26,783 nucleotides of DNA, taken from positions 82,453 through 109,235 of the forward strand of contig JAHBMJ010001694.1 of NCBI GenBank assembly GCA_018398765.1. Direction: 5' to 3'. Positions 18,935 to 26,783 of the stretch are shown here, one piece after another; the stretch's first letter is position 1, and every line of letters begins with the position of its first letter. The position numbers were made by a program, and so were the translations under genes. This stretch comes from Chromera velia (taxonomy: Eukaryota; Sar; Chromeraceae). A model generated the notes under the pieces. The model was not told the origin of the DNA. It saw only the letters and a program-made list of their open reading frames with translations, and searched no databases.

Positions 18935-20091
18935 CACAACGTTCTCGGAAGAGTGCCCCGTCATGCAGGGAGGGAAATCGATCGACCCCTTCTTAATTCC
19001 ACGCCGACATCGATTCCACACGCTGACCGACCTCTCATGAAAGCCTCACGAAGGCCCATCATGCCCAACGTCCGTAGCAGACACGTCTCGATGCCCCAAG
19101 CGGTTCTCTGCTGCAGCTGCCGGTCTTTGGGGATCAGCAGAATCTACTCTCGCACGCTCGTGTCAGTGTGGTTCGTGCCAACCAGAAGAATCGGTCTTCG
19201 AATTGTACTCCAACAGGTCGCGTAGAGGGGCGTGTGTATTGCGGACAAGGGCTCCTGCCTTACCGGTGATCTGAGAATATGGCTTGCCATCTCCTGTCAG
19301 TCAACCTTTTCGAGACTATTAAGAGGGTTGCCGTCTCCACCAGCATGTCTATGCTTGACGGACGAGGCATGACGACAATATCTGCGATTTAGCAAGGCCT
19401 TTGGAGTCAGTACCCGGTAACAGAAGCGTGACGGATTCATGCTGCGCAACAAATCCGTCTACCAAAACCACAGGGACAAGAGAAGACTTCCGAAACATAT
19501 CGATATACACGAGATGTTGGGCGGCCCCGACGAGCGGACAGCCTCACCACGGTGCTCTGAACCGCATTCAACGGAAAAGTTGCCCAGTCACGAGGGAGAA
19601 AGCATCGGACCTACGTACAATTTTTTACCGATCTGTTAAGCTGCTGGATGCTGCTGGTGCGTGGATTCAGCGGGAATGGGGCCGTGCTCGACGAAGTGAA
19701 ACTCGATCTGCACGCATGCATGATGGAAGAGGAGGCCGGATCGACTAACATCTTCTATATGGAAATGTCCCTATATACGGGACATGCCGTGGCCCCCAGG
19801 GGTGAGAGGTACGTCCGCACGGATACGTAGCCGTGGTATCTGTAAAATTTGGTGTAAATGCCGCGGAGAGGGTCGCCGTGCGCAGCTGTGCGGCTGGAGA
19901 CACAGCCGGAGACGGCTGGACGGGCTTCGATCAAGGTGAGAAGAAGAAACAAGGGGAGCTCTGCTATTAAACACATTGCCAATTAATACCAATTAAGAAG
20001 AAAAAGGCGCACAGGAACTTGGTTAACACAACGTGTTTACGTGAAAGAGAAAAATAAATTCAATCAATCAATCAAAAATCAATTAAAATTG
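18935..20091. other. no gene recognised
   Basis: Mixed-composition DNA. A plus frame at 19401-19748 (115 codons) has no recognisable motif and no convincing splice context. A short hairpin, TGTCCC/GGGACA, lies near 19775. The part 19750-19845 shares words with 23599-23680. From 19980 the sequence becomes AT-rich. Confidence 0.45.
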
Positions 20092-20342
20092 TGACAGCAC
20101 GACCTCCCTGAACCTAACTACCACTTGAAAGTTCAAGCCACAGTTTTGGATAAGCTTGAAAGTCCGTGCCACAGGCGTAGATCATTTACGGTATCTTGAA
20201 AGCCAAAGCCGCAAATCTGGATGGTGTCTTGACCGTGTACGCCACAAGCGTAGATGGTCTCTTGAAAAACGATGCCACAGATAGAAATCATCTTAATAAT
20301 ATTTTTTCAAGTGGCACTTAGGTTCAGGGAGGTTGACAGCAC
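20092..20342. mobile_element. 233-bp MITE with 9-bp target duplication
   Basis: The element proper is 20101-20333, flanked by TGACAGCAC at 20092-20100 and 20334-20342. Its ends are about 30-bp TIRs differing at about three positions; the left begins GACCTCCCTGAACCTAAC and the right reverse-complements to ACCTCCCTGAACCTAAGT. The interior is a degenerate tandem repeat whose units start CTTGA at 20124, 20155, 20195, 20228 and 20261 (spacing 31-40 bp), each containing a GCCACAG-like word. It has no coding capacity. A 9-bp (or 8-bp) duplication points to mobilisation by a Mutator- or hAT-like transposase (inference). Confidence 0.85.
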
Positions 20343-20722
20343 TAACATATAATATAATTAAACTCCACCTAAGCTTTTACAGCAATCAATCAATCAATCA
20401 TTAAATCTTTATTCTTGCTAAAATAAAAATTAAAAAAATATCTTAGCTCAATTAAATTTACTTTTATTTTTACTTTATAGGGTAAATATATAGGTCTTTT
20501 ACGTATAGATACATATACTAATGCTTCTTCTAGCTTCTTTTATTTAAATTATCTGTCAGAAACTGAACTGAGAGAGAAACCTTTGCTTGTTCGTCTTTGG
20601 CAGAAAAGATAGGGAATCAAAGGAGATTGGGAGTTCTGATCTTTTTCTCTCTCCGTCTCCTCCCGTTCCACCTCGGGTGATTTTCTTTAGAGGTCATCTG
20701 ACAGACCTCTAACTGACATAAA
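20343..20722. other. AT-rich spacer
   Basis: Contains (CAAT)n near 20384-20400 and A/T-rich tracts up to about 20560, then mixed sequence. No gene or RNA is seen. Confidence 0.5.
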
Positions 20723-21235
20723 ATGATAGAAGGAATCTCACTGGCCTGTGACTCTTGGGGGAAAAAAAGGATACAGAAACAGAGGAGTCCGTCTCCGTCC
20801 TTTCTGTTCTTCCTGAGGTATTTGTTTTTTCCCTTTCCTTCTCGTTTCCCCCTCCGTTCGGGCATGCTAGTGCTGTTCTGGTGCTTTGATCGGTCATGGA
20901 GACCCTCTTTCGGACGAAATGCAGGCAGTCCTCAATCGTCTCAAAGGTGGGATAGAGAGCGTATTGTAACTCAGCCTATAAGAGAACTACCAGATGAAGC
21001 AAAAGCCTGTTTGCTTAGAGGTGGAGCCCCTGGGGGGCCACCCCTGTTAGGCTCCCATCGATTCAATTTACCCCAGTGGGGCCTAAGTCGAAAGTTTAAC
21101 TCTATGTATGACGCTCTAGGTTGGCCAGAATCTATACGGCTCACCGGCTTTAACCCCATACATCATCATCATCATCATTATCATTCTCTCATATATAAAC
21201 ATTACATATTTTCTATTATTAGATTGTTCTTCTAA
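20723..21235 (+). CDS. unrecognised open frame, doubtful
   Basis: 170 codons from ATG 20723 to TAA. The first third is hydrophobic, from T-rich DNA. The middle (about residues 75-140) has a more protein-like composition, such as RELPDEAKACLLRGGAPGG and FNSMYDALGWPESIRLTGFN. The end reads a CAT repeat as poly-His and then AT-rich DNA. The 20980-21155 part may be a fragment of an older coding sequence; I could not match it to a family. No exon partner is evident. Confidence 0.2.
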   Translation: MIEGISLACDSWGKKRIQKQRSPSPSFLFFLRYLFFPFPSRFPLRSGMLVLFWCFDRSWRPSFGRNAGSPQSSQRWDRERIVTQPIRELPDEAKACLLRGGAPGGPPLLGSHRFNLPQWGLSRKFNSMYDALGWPESIRLTGFNPIHHHHHHYHSLIYKHYIFSIIRLFF

Positions 21236-21384
21236 ATCATGTATGAGATGTTTTAACACGTACTACATTCAAACTACACGCTTGCTGTAGTCAATTATGC
21301 CCACTTACTCACTCACCAACACATTCAGTCACTCCTTGTATCTCCTTGTCTCTCTTTGATCCTTTACCGGGGAAGTTTACCCAC

Positions 21385-23014
21385 ACACTCAAACGGCTTC
21401 TGTTCACACACTGACTCTCCCTGTCTCTCTTCACTCATCTACAAGCCCAAGCGGCTTCTGTTCATACACTCGTTCTCCTTGTCTCTCTTCCTTCACCTGC
21501 ACGCCCAAACGGCTTCTGTTCACACACTGACTCTCCTTGTCTCTCTTCACTTATCCACAGGCCCGAGCAGCTTCTCTTCACACACTCATTCTCCTTGTCT
21601 TTCTTCCTTCACCCACACGCCCAAACGGCTTCTGTTCACATACTCGCTCTCTCTGTTTCTCTTCATTTATATACATTTATATTTATTTACCCACAAGCCC
21701 TCGCGGCTTGAAGTTTTGTTTACACACTGAGTCTTGTTCTTTCTTAGTGACAGGCTGTTTCTCTTCATTCATGTACCCATACACCTATACAAACGTCTTC
21801 TGTTCACATACTTGCGTGAGTCCTTGTCCCTCTTCATTCACCCACACGCTTAAACGGCTTCTCTTCACCTAGCCTGTTCACACCGGCTCACACACTCACT
21901 TTCCCTGTCTGTTTTCATTCTGAATCACCTACACCGTCATGACACCCTAAACGGCTTTTATTTACACACTTGCTTTCCATGTTTCTCTTCATTATTCTTC
22001 ATTTATTGACTGCCTGAGGCCCAAGCAGCTTTTGTTCATACGCTGACTCTTCTTGTCTCTCTTCACTCATCCACAGGCCCAAGCGGCTTCTGTTCACACA
22101 CTTGACCTTTCTTTATTTACCCGCACGCCCAAACAGCTTCTTTTTACATACTCGCTCTCCCTGTCTCTCTTGATCCATGCATATGCAGGCCCAAGCGGCT
22201 TCTGTTCATACACTTGCTCTCCCTGTTTCTCTTGATTCATGCATATGCAGGCCCAAGCGGCTTTTGTTCACACACTCGCTCTCCCTGTCTCTCTTGATTC
22301 ATGCGCATGCAGGCCTAAGCGGCTTCTGTTCACACACTTGCTCTCCCTGTCTCTCTTGATTCATGCACATGTAGGCCCAAGCGGCTTCTATTCACACACT
22401 CGCTCTCCTTGTCTTTCTTGATTTATGCACATACAGGCCCAAACGGCTTCTGTTCACAAATACACGCGCTCGCCTTATCTTTTTTTCTTCGCCCGCACGC
22501 CCAAACGGCTTCTGTTCTCATACTCATATATACTCATATACACATTCGCTCTCTCTCTCTGTCTCTCTTCATTGATCCACCTGCAGGCCTAAGCGGCTTC
22601 TGTTCATGCACATACTTTCTCTCCATGTTTCTCTTTCTCCAAGGACCCACACGCCCAAACGGCTTCTGTTGACACACTTGCTTACCGAGCTCCATCCACA
22701 GGCCTAAACGCCTTCTGTTCATATCTCTCCCTTTTAAGCTCACCAAACGCTAGACCCATACGCGGTGAGCGTTTCCACAATATTTTAAACTCTTCATTGA
22801 TCCACCTGCAGGCCTAATCAGCTTCTGTTCATGCACACACTTTCTTCCTATGTCCCTCTTTCTCCAAAGACCTATACGCCTAAATGGCTTCTGTTAATAC
22901 ACTTGCTTACTAAGCTCTATCCACAGGCCCAAACGCCTTCTGTTCGCATCTCTCCCTCTTGAGCTCACCAAACGCTGAACCCATACACGGTGAGCGTTTC
23001 CACAATATTTTAAA
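21385..23014 (+). repeat. 58-62-bp minisatellite array
   Basis: About two dozen imperfect tandem units built around CCCAAACGGCTTCTGTTCA followed by a CT-rich segment. In the left part the core recurs every 58 bp (for example 21394, 21452, 21510, 21568, 21626). In the right part it recurs every 62 bp, with a GATTCATGCAYATGCAGG spacer (about 22195-22440). Because 62 is not a multiple of three, the array yields several overlapping 60-codon frames that look alike; these are not genes. The array ends in a tandem duplication of about 224 bp (22567-22791 and 22792-23014). Confidence 0.9.
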
Positions 23015-23863
23015 GCGAATACATATAGTACTTCACATGCATCCCAAATCCTTAAGTGGAGGTAGAAAGAAGTCAAGAATCCAGGTGCTGAATAACGACA
23101 AGAGGAGCCAAGTAAAGAAAAAAAAAGACGGACAAAAAGAAAAGATCTAATATTTTGATTCCTACAGATCAAATTAACCGTTTTTTCTCTTTGTCATGCA
23201 AGTAGACTCAGTCGTGGTACGGTGGCTTACTCCTCAGTCTGTAAGGCGGCATGTCTTCACTTGTGACTGAGCTAAGTTGGCAACATAGTTAAACAACGGA
23301 GCAATTCAGAACAGCTTCACTTAGACCGTGTGTTTTATCGCCTTCCTTGAAAACTACACAGATGAATCTATTAATACGTACAGTTCTCGTTTTTGTAAAG
23401 AGCTCTTCCTCCATGTATGTTTTTGTACCGATACATCAAGGTTAGACAAAAGGTACATGCATGTTCGCCGATGTGTTCGCCGCGCGTTAGCTGTACAGTT
23501 GCCGGAAAACGGGTCCTAAAAGGTAAATGTAACCTGATTGGTACCCGTTTTCGACTTTTTTTTTCCCATAGGTGCCGCTAAGGGCCTTAACAGATACCAT
23601 GGCCGGGGGCCACGGCATATATCTTCTATACGAAAGAGGGCGCGCATTGCGTGCCGAGGTACTTCAGATACGTAACTGTGTACAAACAAAGTATAGGCGG
23701 AAGTACAGAAACTTTGTGTTTTATCATGTGTAGTCATATGGTGCTGGTCCCACTTTGAAGAATTCAACACAAGTGGCATCAAACCGTCTGGAGAAAACTG
23801 GACTATAGTAGTGTAAAACTATACTTACTGCAGTCCAAAGAATCCTGCAATTCCACTCGGCAG
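23015..23863. other. no gene recognised
   Basis: Mixed sequence with short frames only. A segment at 23205-23275 has an inverted pair CTCAGTC/GACTGAG and a loosely tRNA-like look, but no acceptable cloverleaf or B-box. Confidence 0.45.
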
Positions 23864-24211
23864 CATCAGTGGGTTAACTCAATGCTAAAGTGAATAATGA
23901 TTATAAATTTCAATAATACTTATCAACTTTTGATAATCGTTATTCATTTTTTCATTAATGGTAATAACCATTATTCATTTTATAATTTTTATATAGAGAT
24001 TAGTCTTACAATTGTTTATTTTTTTTTAAACTAATGACAGACTAAGGTTTCAAACAAGTTAAAAAATAACTTTGATTATGATATGAAAAGCTCATTTCAC
24101 ATATTTTTAATGTTGAAGTGAATAATGATTATCGGAAATCGATAGTGACTATTAGAAAATAATGGTTTTTGATTACATAAGAATAATGAAAAACAAGTTA
24201 ACCCACTGATG
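23864..24211. mobile_element. 348-bp AT-rich TIR element
   Basis: Begins with CATCAGTGGGTTAACT (23864-23879) and ends with its exact reverse complement (24196-24211). The match extends loosely to 20 bp. The interior is very AT-rich, with subterminal inverted words (GAATAATGATTAT near both ends, ATAATCGTTATTC between) and no coding frame. This looks like a MITE or foldback element. Flanks show no clear target duplication, so the true ends or the family are uncertain. Confidence 0.65.
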
Positions 24212-24472
24212 GGGCACTTACCCCTATTAATCCTTCACCATCTTTTGTAAAACACCTCCTCCATTACCCTCTATATAGCCACTCACACGGCCCCAGAGTT
24301 CGACGCACGCCGCGCAACTCTGACACACGCTGCGCCCTGACTCTGAAATACTTTAAAATTATCTAACACAAAAAAACGGAACCTTTGGACAAACTAGGCT
24401 ATGAGGATACAGTATGCCTCTAGAGTATACATAACAAAAACCTCGATCATGAAATTATCCAGCTTGGGACAG
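24212..24472. other. spacer with short GC-rich direct repeat
   Basis: A pair GACGCACGCCGCGC and GACACACGCTGCGC lies near 24302-24335 next to a CTCTATATAG word. No reading frame or RNA is recognised. Confidence 0.4.
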
Positions 24473-24682
24473 TTGACGGGCCAAACGTTTTGATGGGCTG
24501 GCTGAAGATATTTGATAGGCCGGGTGTTTTAACAGGCCATAAATATTTAACGGGCCACATATATTTGATAGGCTAATCCCAAGGCTGGCTGAGTAGATTT
24601 TGACTCAAAATTTTTGAAGGGCCGGGAATTTTAGAGGGGCTTGCGATATTGACGGGCCAAGAATATTTGAGGGGCTTGATGC
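24473..24682. repeat. degenerate TTGAnGGGCC tandem repeat
   Basis: About ten divergent copies of a roughly 17-29-bp unit with consensus TTGAYGGGCCNNNNATAT (for example TTGACGGGCC, TTGATAGGCC, TTAACGGGCC, TTGAAGGGCC). The sequence is non-coding. Confidence 0.65.
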
Positions 24683-25394
24683 TAAGCGTTACTAGGCTTG
24701 GTGATGTTCATCAGCTCATTTTTTTTACGTATTGAAAAAAGACTAAAGTCATGACTCACAAGAAGTGAAAATTAACTCTAAGAAAGACGCCTTAGTATTA
24801 AAGGCAGAGTCTAAAAATGGAGAGACACCTTATACTATGCGCTAAGTATGTGGGCCGCAATATGTTGGGACATCCTATGAACACCCCAACCCACTAGGAA
24901 AGAATCTAAGAGATACCAAAAGAGTATGCAAATTGAGAAAAAAATAAGACATTGCATGAGTCGTAGCATGAGACCCGTCCGGGGTTAGGGAGCGTCAGGG
25001 CTGCATGAGGAGTGTGAAGGCTTGGGAGAAAAAGCTTTAATTAGCTTTTCAACTATTCTCAATATAACCACTATATTGATTTACCGAACATTTAAGACTC
25101 CAGTACAAATGGTCGTGCAACTTGAATCCCGGCCGGGGCCATAGAATAGACTTGCAAACGATGTAAAGCCCCTAAACTTTTTATTTCTCATTTAATAAAT
25201 TTTAAAAGATTTCAACAATTTTTTGATAGGGTGAGTAGTTCTGATAAAAGCCAATCAGCTAGCCAGTCAGCCACTTTTTAGGCCTTGCATGCCCATTCTG
25301 TGCCAGTATGCTCAGATTTGTTTGATTGTGAAATTATTACAATATGTTTTATATAGTGATTGTAACATGAAAAACAAAATCAAATGCATTTCTG
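24683..25394. other. no gene recognised
   Basis: Non-coding AT-rich sequence between the degenerate repeat and the stop codon of the PI3K-type gene. The right part must include that gene's 3' UTR, but no polyadenylation signal is called. Confidence 0.5.
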
Positions 25395-25487
25395 TTACCC
25401 AACTTTGATGTTATGAAAGAAATTGTCTACTCTCCGGCTCGTCGTTTCAAGGCTGTTTTTGATCTCAGCTTCAAACTTTGCTCGTGC
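25395..25487 (-). CDS. PI3K-type lipid kinase, last exon
   Basis: 93 nt encoding the 30 C-terminal residues: ARAKFEAEIKN and, at the very end, LETTSRRVDNFFHNIKVG, then TAA. The acceptor at 25488 is excellent (T/C-rich tract ending TTTGCAG). It continues LDLTEAE of the preceding exon in phase 0, giving the pattern LxLDxTExEAxxxFxxxI...R.DxxxHxIK seen at the extreme C terminus of phosphoinositide 3-kinase p110-type subunits. This tail helix contacts membrane and the active site in studied family members (established knowledge). The frame reading upstream through the intron is not used. Confidence 0.8.
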   Translation of the reverse strand, partial: ARAKFEAEIKNSLETTSRRVDNFFHNIKVG

Positions 25488-25968
25488 CTGCAAAGAAGAA
25501 AATGAAGAAGGAGATGCGCACACAAGACGGGACTGCGTTATTGCGTATGACAAAACAACGACTTCTCTGGAACTGAAAAGACACAGGCGTTTTCTTATTT
25601 GTTGTAATAGCTTTGCACGAAGGCCCTTTCTTGTCGTGAAGACATTTCTCTTCAAAGTCAGAAAGTTTGCATTCTGCATCTACTAGACAAAAAACGACTT
25701 GAATCCTTTGATCGTTTCTTCCTTTTTCTCGCACGTCCTTTCCCCTTCTATCGTTGCAACTCGTCTTGCTACTTTCTTTGGTCAAGCTTTGATGGTCTTC
25801 CTTCAAGTGTTGTCAGTTTTTCCCTCTGTCTGTCTGCCTCTTTGTTGGCCTGCCAGATATCTCATCTTTACCTTCACCACGACCCTCCCTGAACCCACAC
25901 TTCAACTCTTAAATAATTGCTCTATCTCAAAATGATCATCTGAGATGTTCCACTGCATGGCTTCTGAC
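25488..25968 (-). other. PI3K-type gene, last intron
   Basis: 481 nt from donor GTCAGA (25968) to acceptor TTTGCAG (25488), phase 0. Includes a stretch at 25878-25894 similar to the MITE terminal repeat at 20098-20114. Confidence 0.7.
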
Positions 25969-26045
25969 CTCTGCCTCAGTCAAGTCCAGCGACAGCATCT
26001 CCCGTAGGTACACAAGGTCCTTGGGAGAGGTCAGTTCGGGCATTT
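25969..26045 (-). CDS. PI3K-type lipid kinase, penultimate exon
   Basis: 77 nt encoding MPELTSPKDLVYLREMLSLD followed by LTEAE. MPEL, the DLxYLR helix and the LxLDxTE turn are hallmarks of the C-lobe end of class I/II PI 3-kinases (Vps34-type enzymes usually have IPDI here). The two leading bases (AA) complete a codon from the previous exon. The acceptor is CAG right after a (TG)n run, and the donor GAG|GTCAGA joins in phase 0 to the last exon. The enzyme phosphorylates the 3-OH of phosphoinositides at membranes. The class I/II-like assignment is from this short segment only. Confidence 0.8.
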
Positions 26046-26080
<35 letters not shown>

Positions 26081-26456
26081 CACACATTGAGGGGGAAGTT
26101 GATGAAATTCACAGACAGACAAACAAACAACGAACAACCAACTATGCGACAATGTCCCGTCTCCCGACTGGTGGTGACACCCCATGCACCCCTTTTCTTT
26201 CTATCGCGTGATTTCAAAATAAAGATAACAGTTTGTCACATCGACGCGACTGACAGACATTCGACGCCGAAAGAATTCATGATCAACGCATCACGCGCGA
26301 CCAAGATGGCGATCACACTCAAAGCTCAGCAGGATGGACTCAGCAGGCAGGAGACAGGCACGAAAAAGGAAATTTCTACATATTCTGATGCTCAGCATGC
26401 ACGGACGACCAGTGCACACCGGAAAGTAAAAAAAAAAAAAAAACCTCCCTGCCCAC
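26046..26456 (-). other. PI3K-type gene, intron with (TG)n at the acceptor
   Basis: 411 nt from donor GTGGGC (26456) to CAG (26046). The transcript reads a (TG)n microsatellite right up to the acceptor, in place of a normal pyrimidine tract, and has a T15 run near the donor. Confidence 0.65.
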
Positions 26457-26562
26457 CTGCTGCGACCATGATCATGAAAAGCTGGATCAGCTGCCAGCCG
26501 TACCCCCTCAGGACGTTGTAGGCCGAACAGCAGAACTCCACAAACTGCTGAAATTGTAGAGA
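26457..26562 (-). CDS. PI3K-type lipid kinase, antepenultimate exon
   Basis: 106 nt encoding a helix-rich segment of the kinase C-lobe: FQQFVEFCCSAYNVLR and LIQLFMIMVAAG, matching the family pattern FxxxCxxAYxxLR...LIxLFxxMxxxGMPEL. It ends in phase 1 at GCA GCA G|GTGGGC. Joined to the next exon the junction codon is GAA (Glu), where family members mostly have Gly. The 5' boundary is set at ATGCAG|TCT but is uncertain, since the frame is open for another ~13 codons upstream. The catalytic DRHxxN and DFG motifs must lie beyond the right edge of the window, so this is a partial gene. Confidence 0.75.
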
Positions 26563-26727
26563 CTGCATTTCATCACCAGATACACATGCACGCATGTGCA
26601 TACACTCTCACACTCAGATACGTATGCATACGCATAGGTAAGCGCTACATACATGCATGTATGCACACTCGCACACACACACACTCACACACACTCACAC
26701 ACACTCACACACTCACACACTCACGCA

Positions 26728-26770
<43 letters not shown>

Positions 26771-26783
26771 ACTCAGACACTCA
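26563..26783 (-). other. intron of the PI3K-type gene with CA-rich satellite
   Basis: From about 26580 the plus strand is dominated by CA and CACT repeats (densest at 26671-26783). In the transcript this is a long (TG)n/(AGTG)n region upstream of the exon. The upstream exon is outside the window. Confidence 0.6.

Noticed and set aside
20980-21160. Organelle-derived gene fragment
   Set aside because: Composition and a protein-like frame suggested it, but I could not match the peptide to any organelle protein I know.
21356-22672. Set of similar 60-124-codon frames encoding His/Thr/Leu-rich repeats
   Set aside because: They arise from the minisatellite read in rotating frames; unit length is not a multiple of three and the sequences lack any gene context.
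23205-23275. tRNA-like or SINE-like segment
   Set aside because: A stem CTCAGTC/GACTGAG exists, but no cloverleaf, no B-box and no 3' tail could be fitted.

Overview
The window is nuclear DNA of an intron-containing microbial eukaryote. Evidence: GT-AG introns with pyrimidine-rich acceptors that join in phase, a Ty1/copia LTR retrotransposon, several short terminal-inverted-repeat (TIR) elements, micro- and minisatellites, and long disordered low-complexity coding sequence. The style fits an alveolate such as a chromerid (Chromera-like), but that placement is inference; no rRNA or other marker gene is present.

Layout. 1-3106: G-rich then very AT-rich non-coding DNA with many hairpins; one weak minus-strand exon candidate at 414-929. 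3107-10256 (minus): a four-exon gene whose splice phases all agree, encoding about 1766 residues, with an N-terminal calponin-homology (CH) domain and a very long disordered tail. 10257-11042: its upstream region, with two perfect palindromes. 11043-17550 (minus): a decayed Ty1/copia element, with LTRs of 264 and 259 bp and gag, protease, integrase, RT and RNase H in copia order. 18202-18934 (plus): a possible small four-exon gene. 18935-25394: mostly non-coding, with a 233-bp MITE with 9-bp target duplication, a 58-62-bp minisatellite array of about 1.6 kb, a 348-bp TIR element and a degenerate GGGCC-type tandem repeat. 25395-26562 (minus): the last three exons of a phosphoinositide 3-kinase-type catalytic subunit; the rest lies beyond the right edge.

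The most interesting object lies inside the copia RT/RNase H region. A 581-bp element (12209-12789) with imperfect TIRs is flanked by a 9-bp duplication GTTGCATGC (coding strand). Its coding-strand 3' end is C8-TAG, and the upstream duplicate starts with GT. Removing GT...TAG as an intron restores the reading frame exactly. This is the arrangement expected of an introner, a DNA transposon that creates an intron on insertion with one splice site taken from the target duplication. Other leads are a heptamer G GGT TTC directly against the gag stop that would give a -1 shift into pol, and decay of the copia element almost wholly by transitions.
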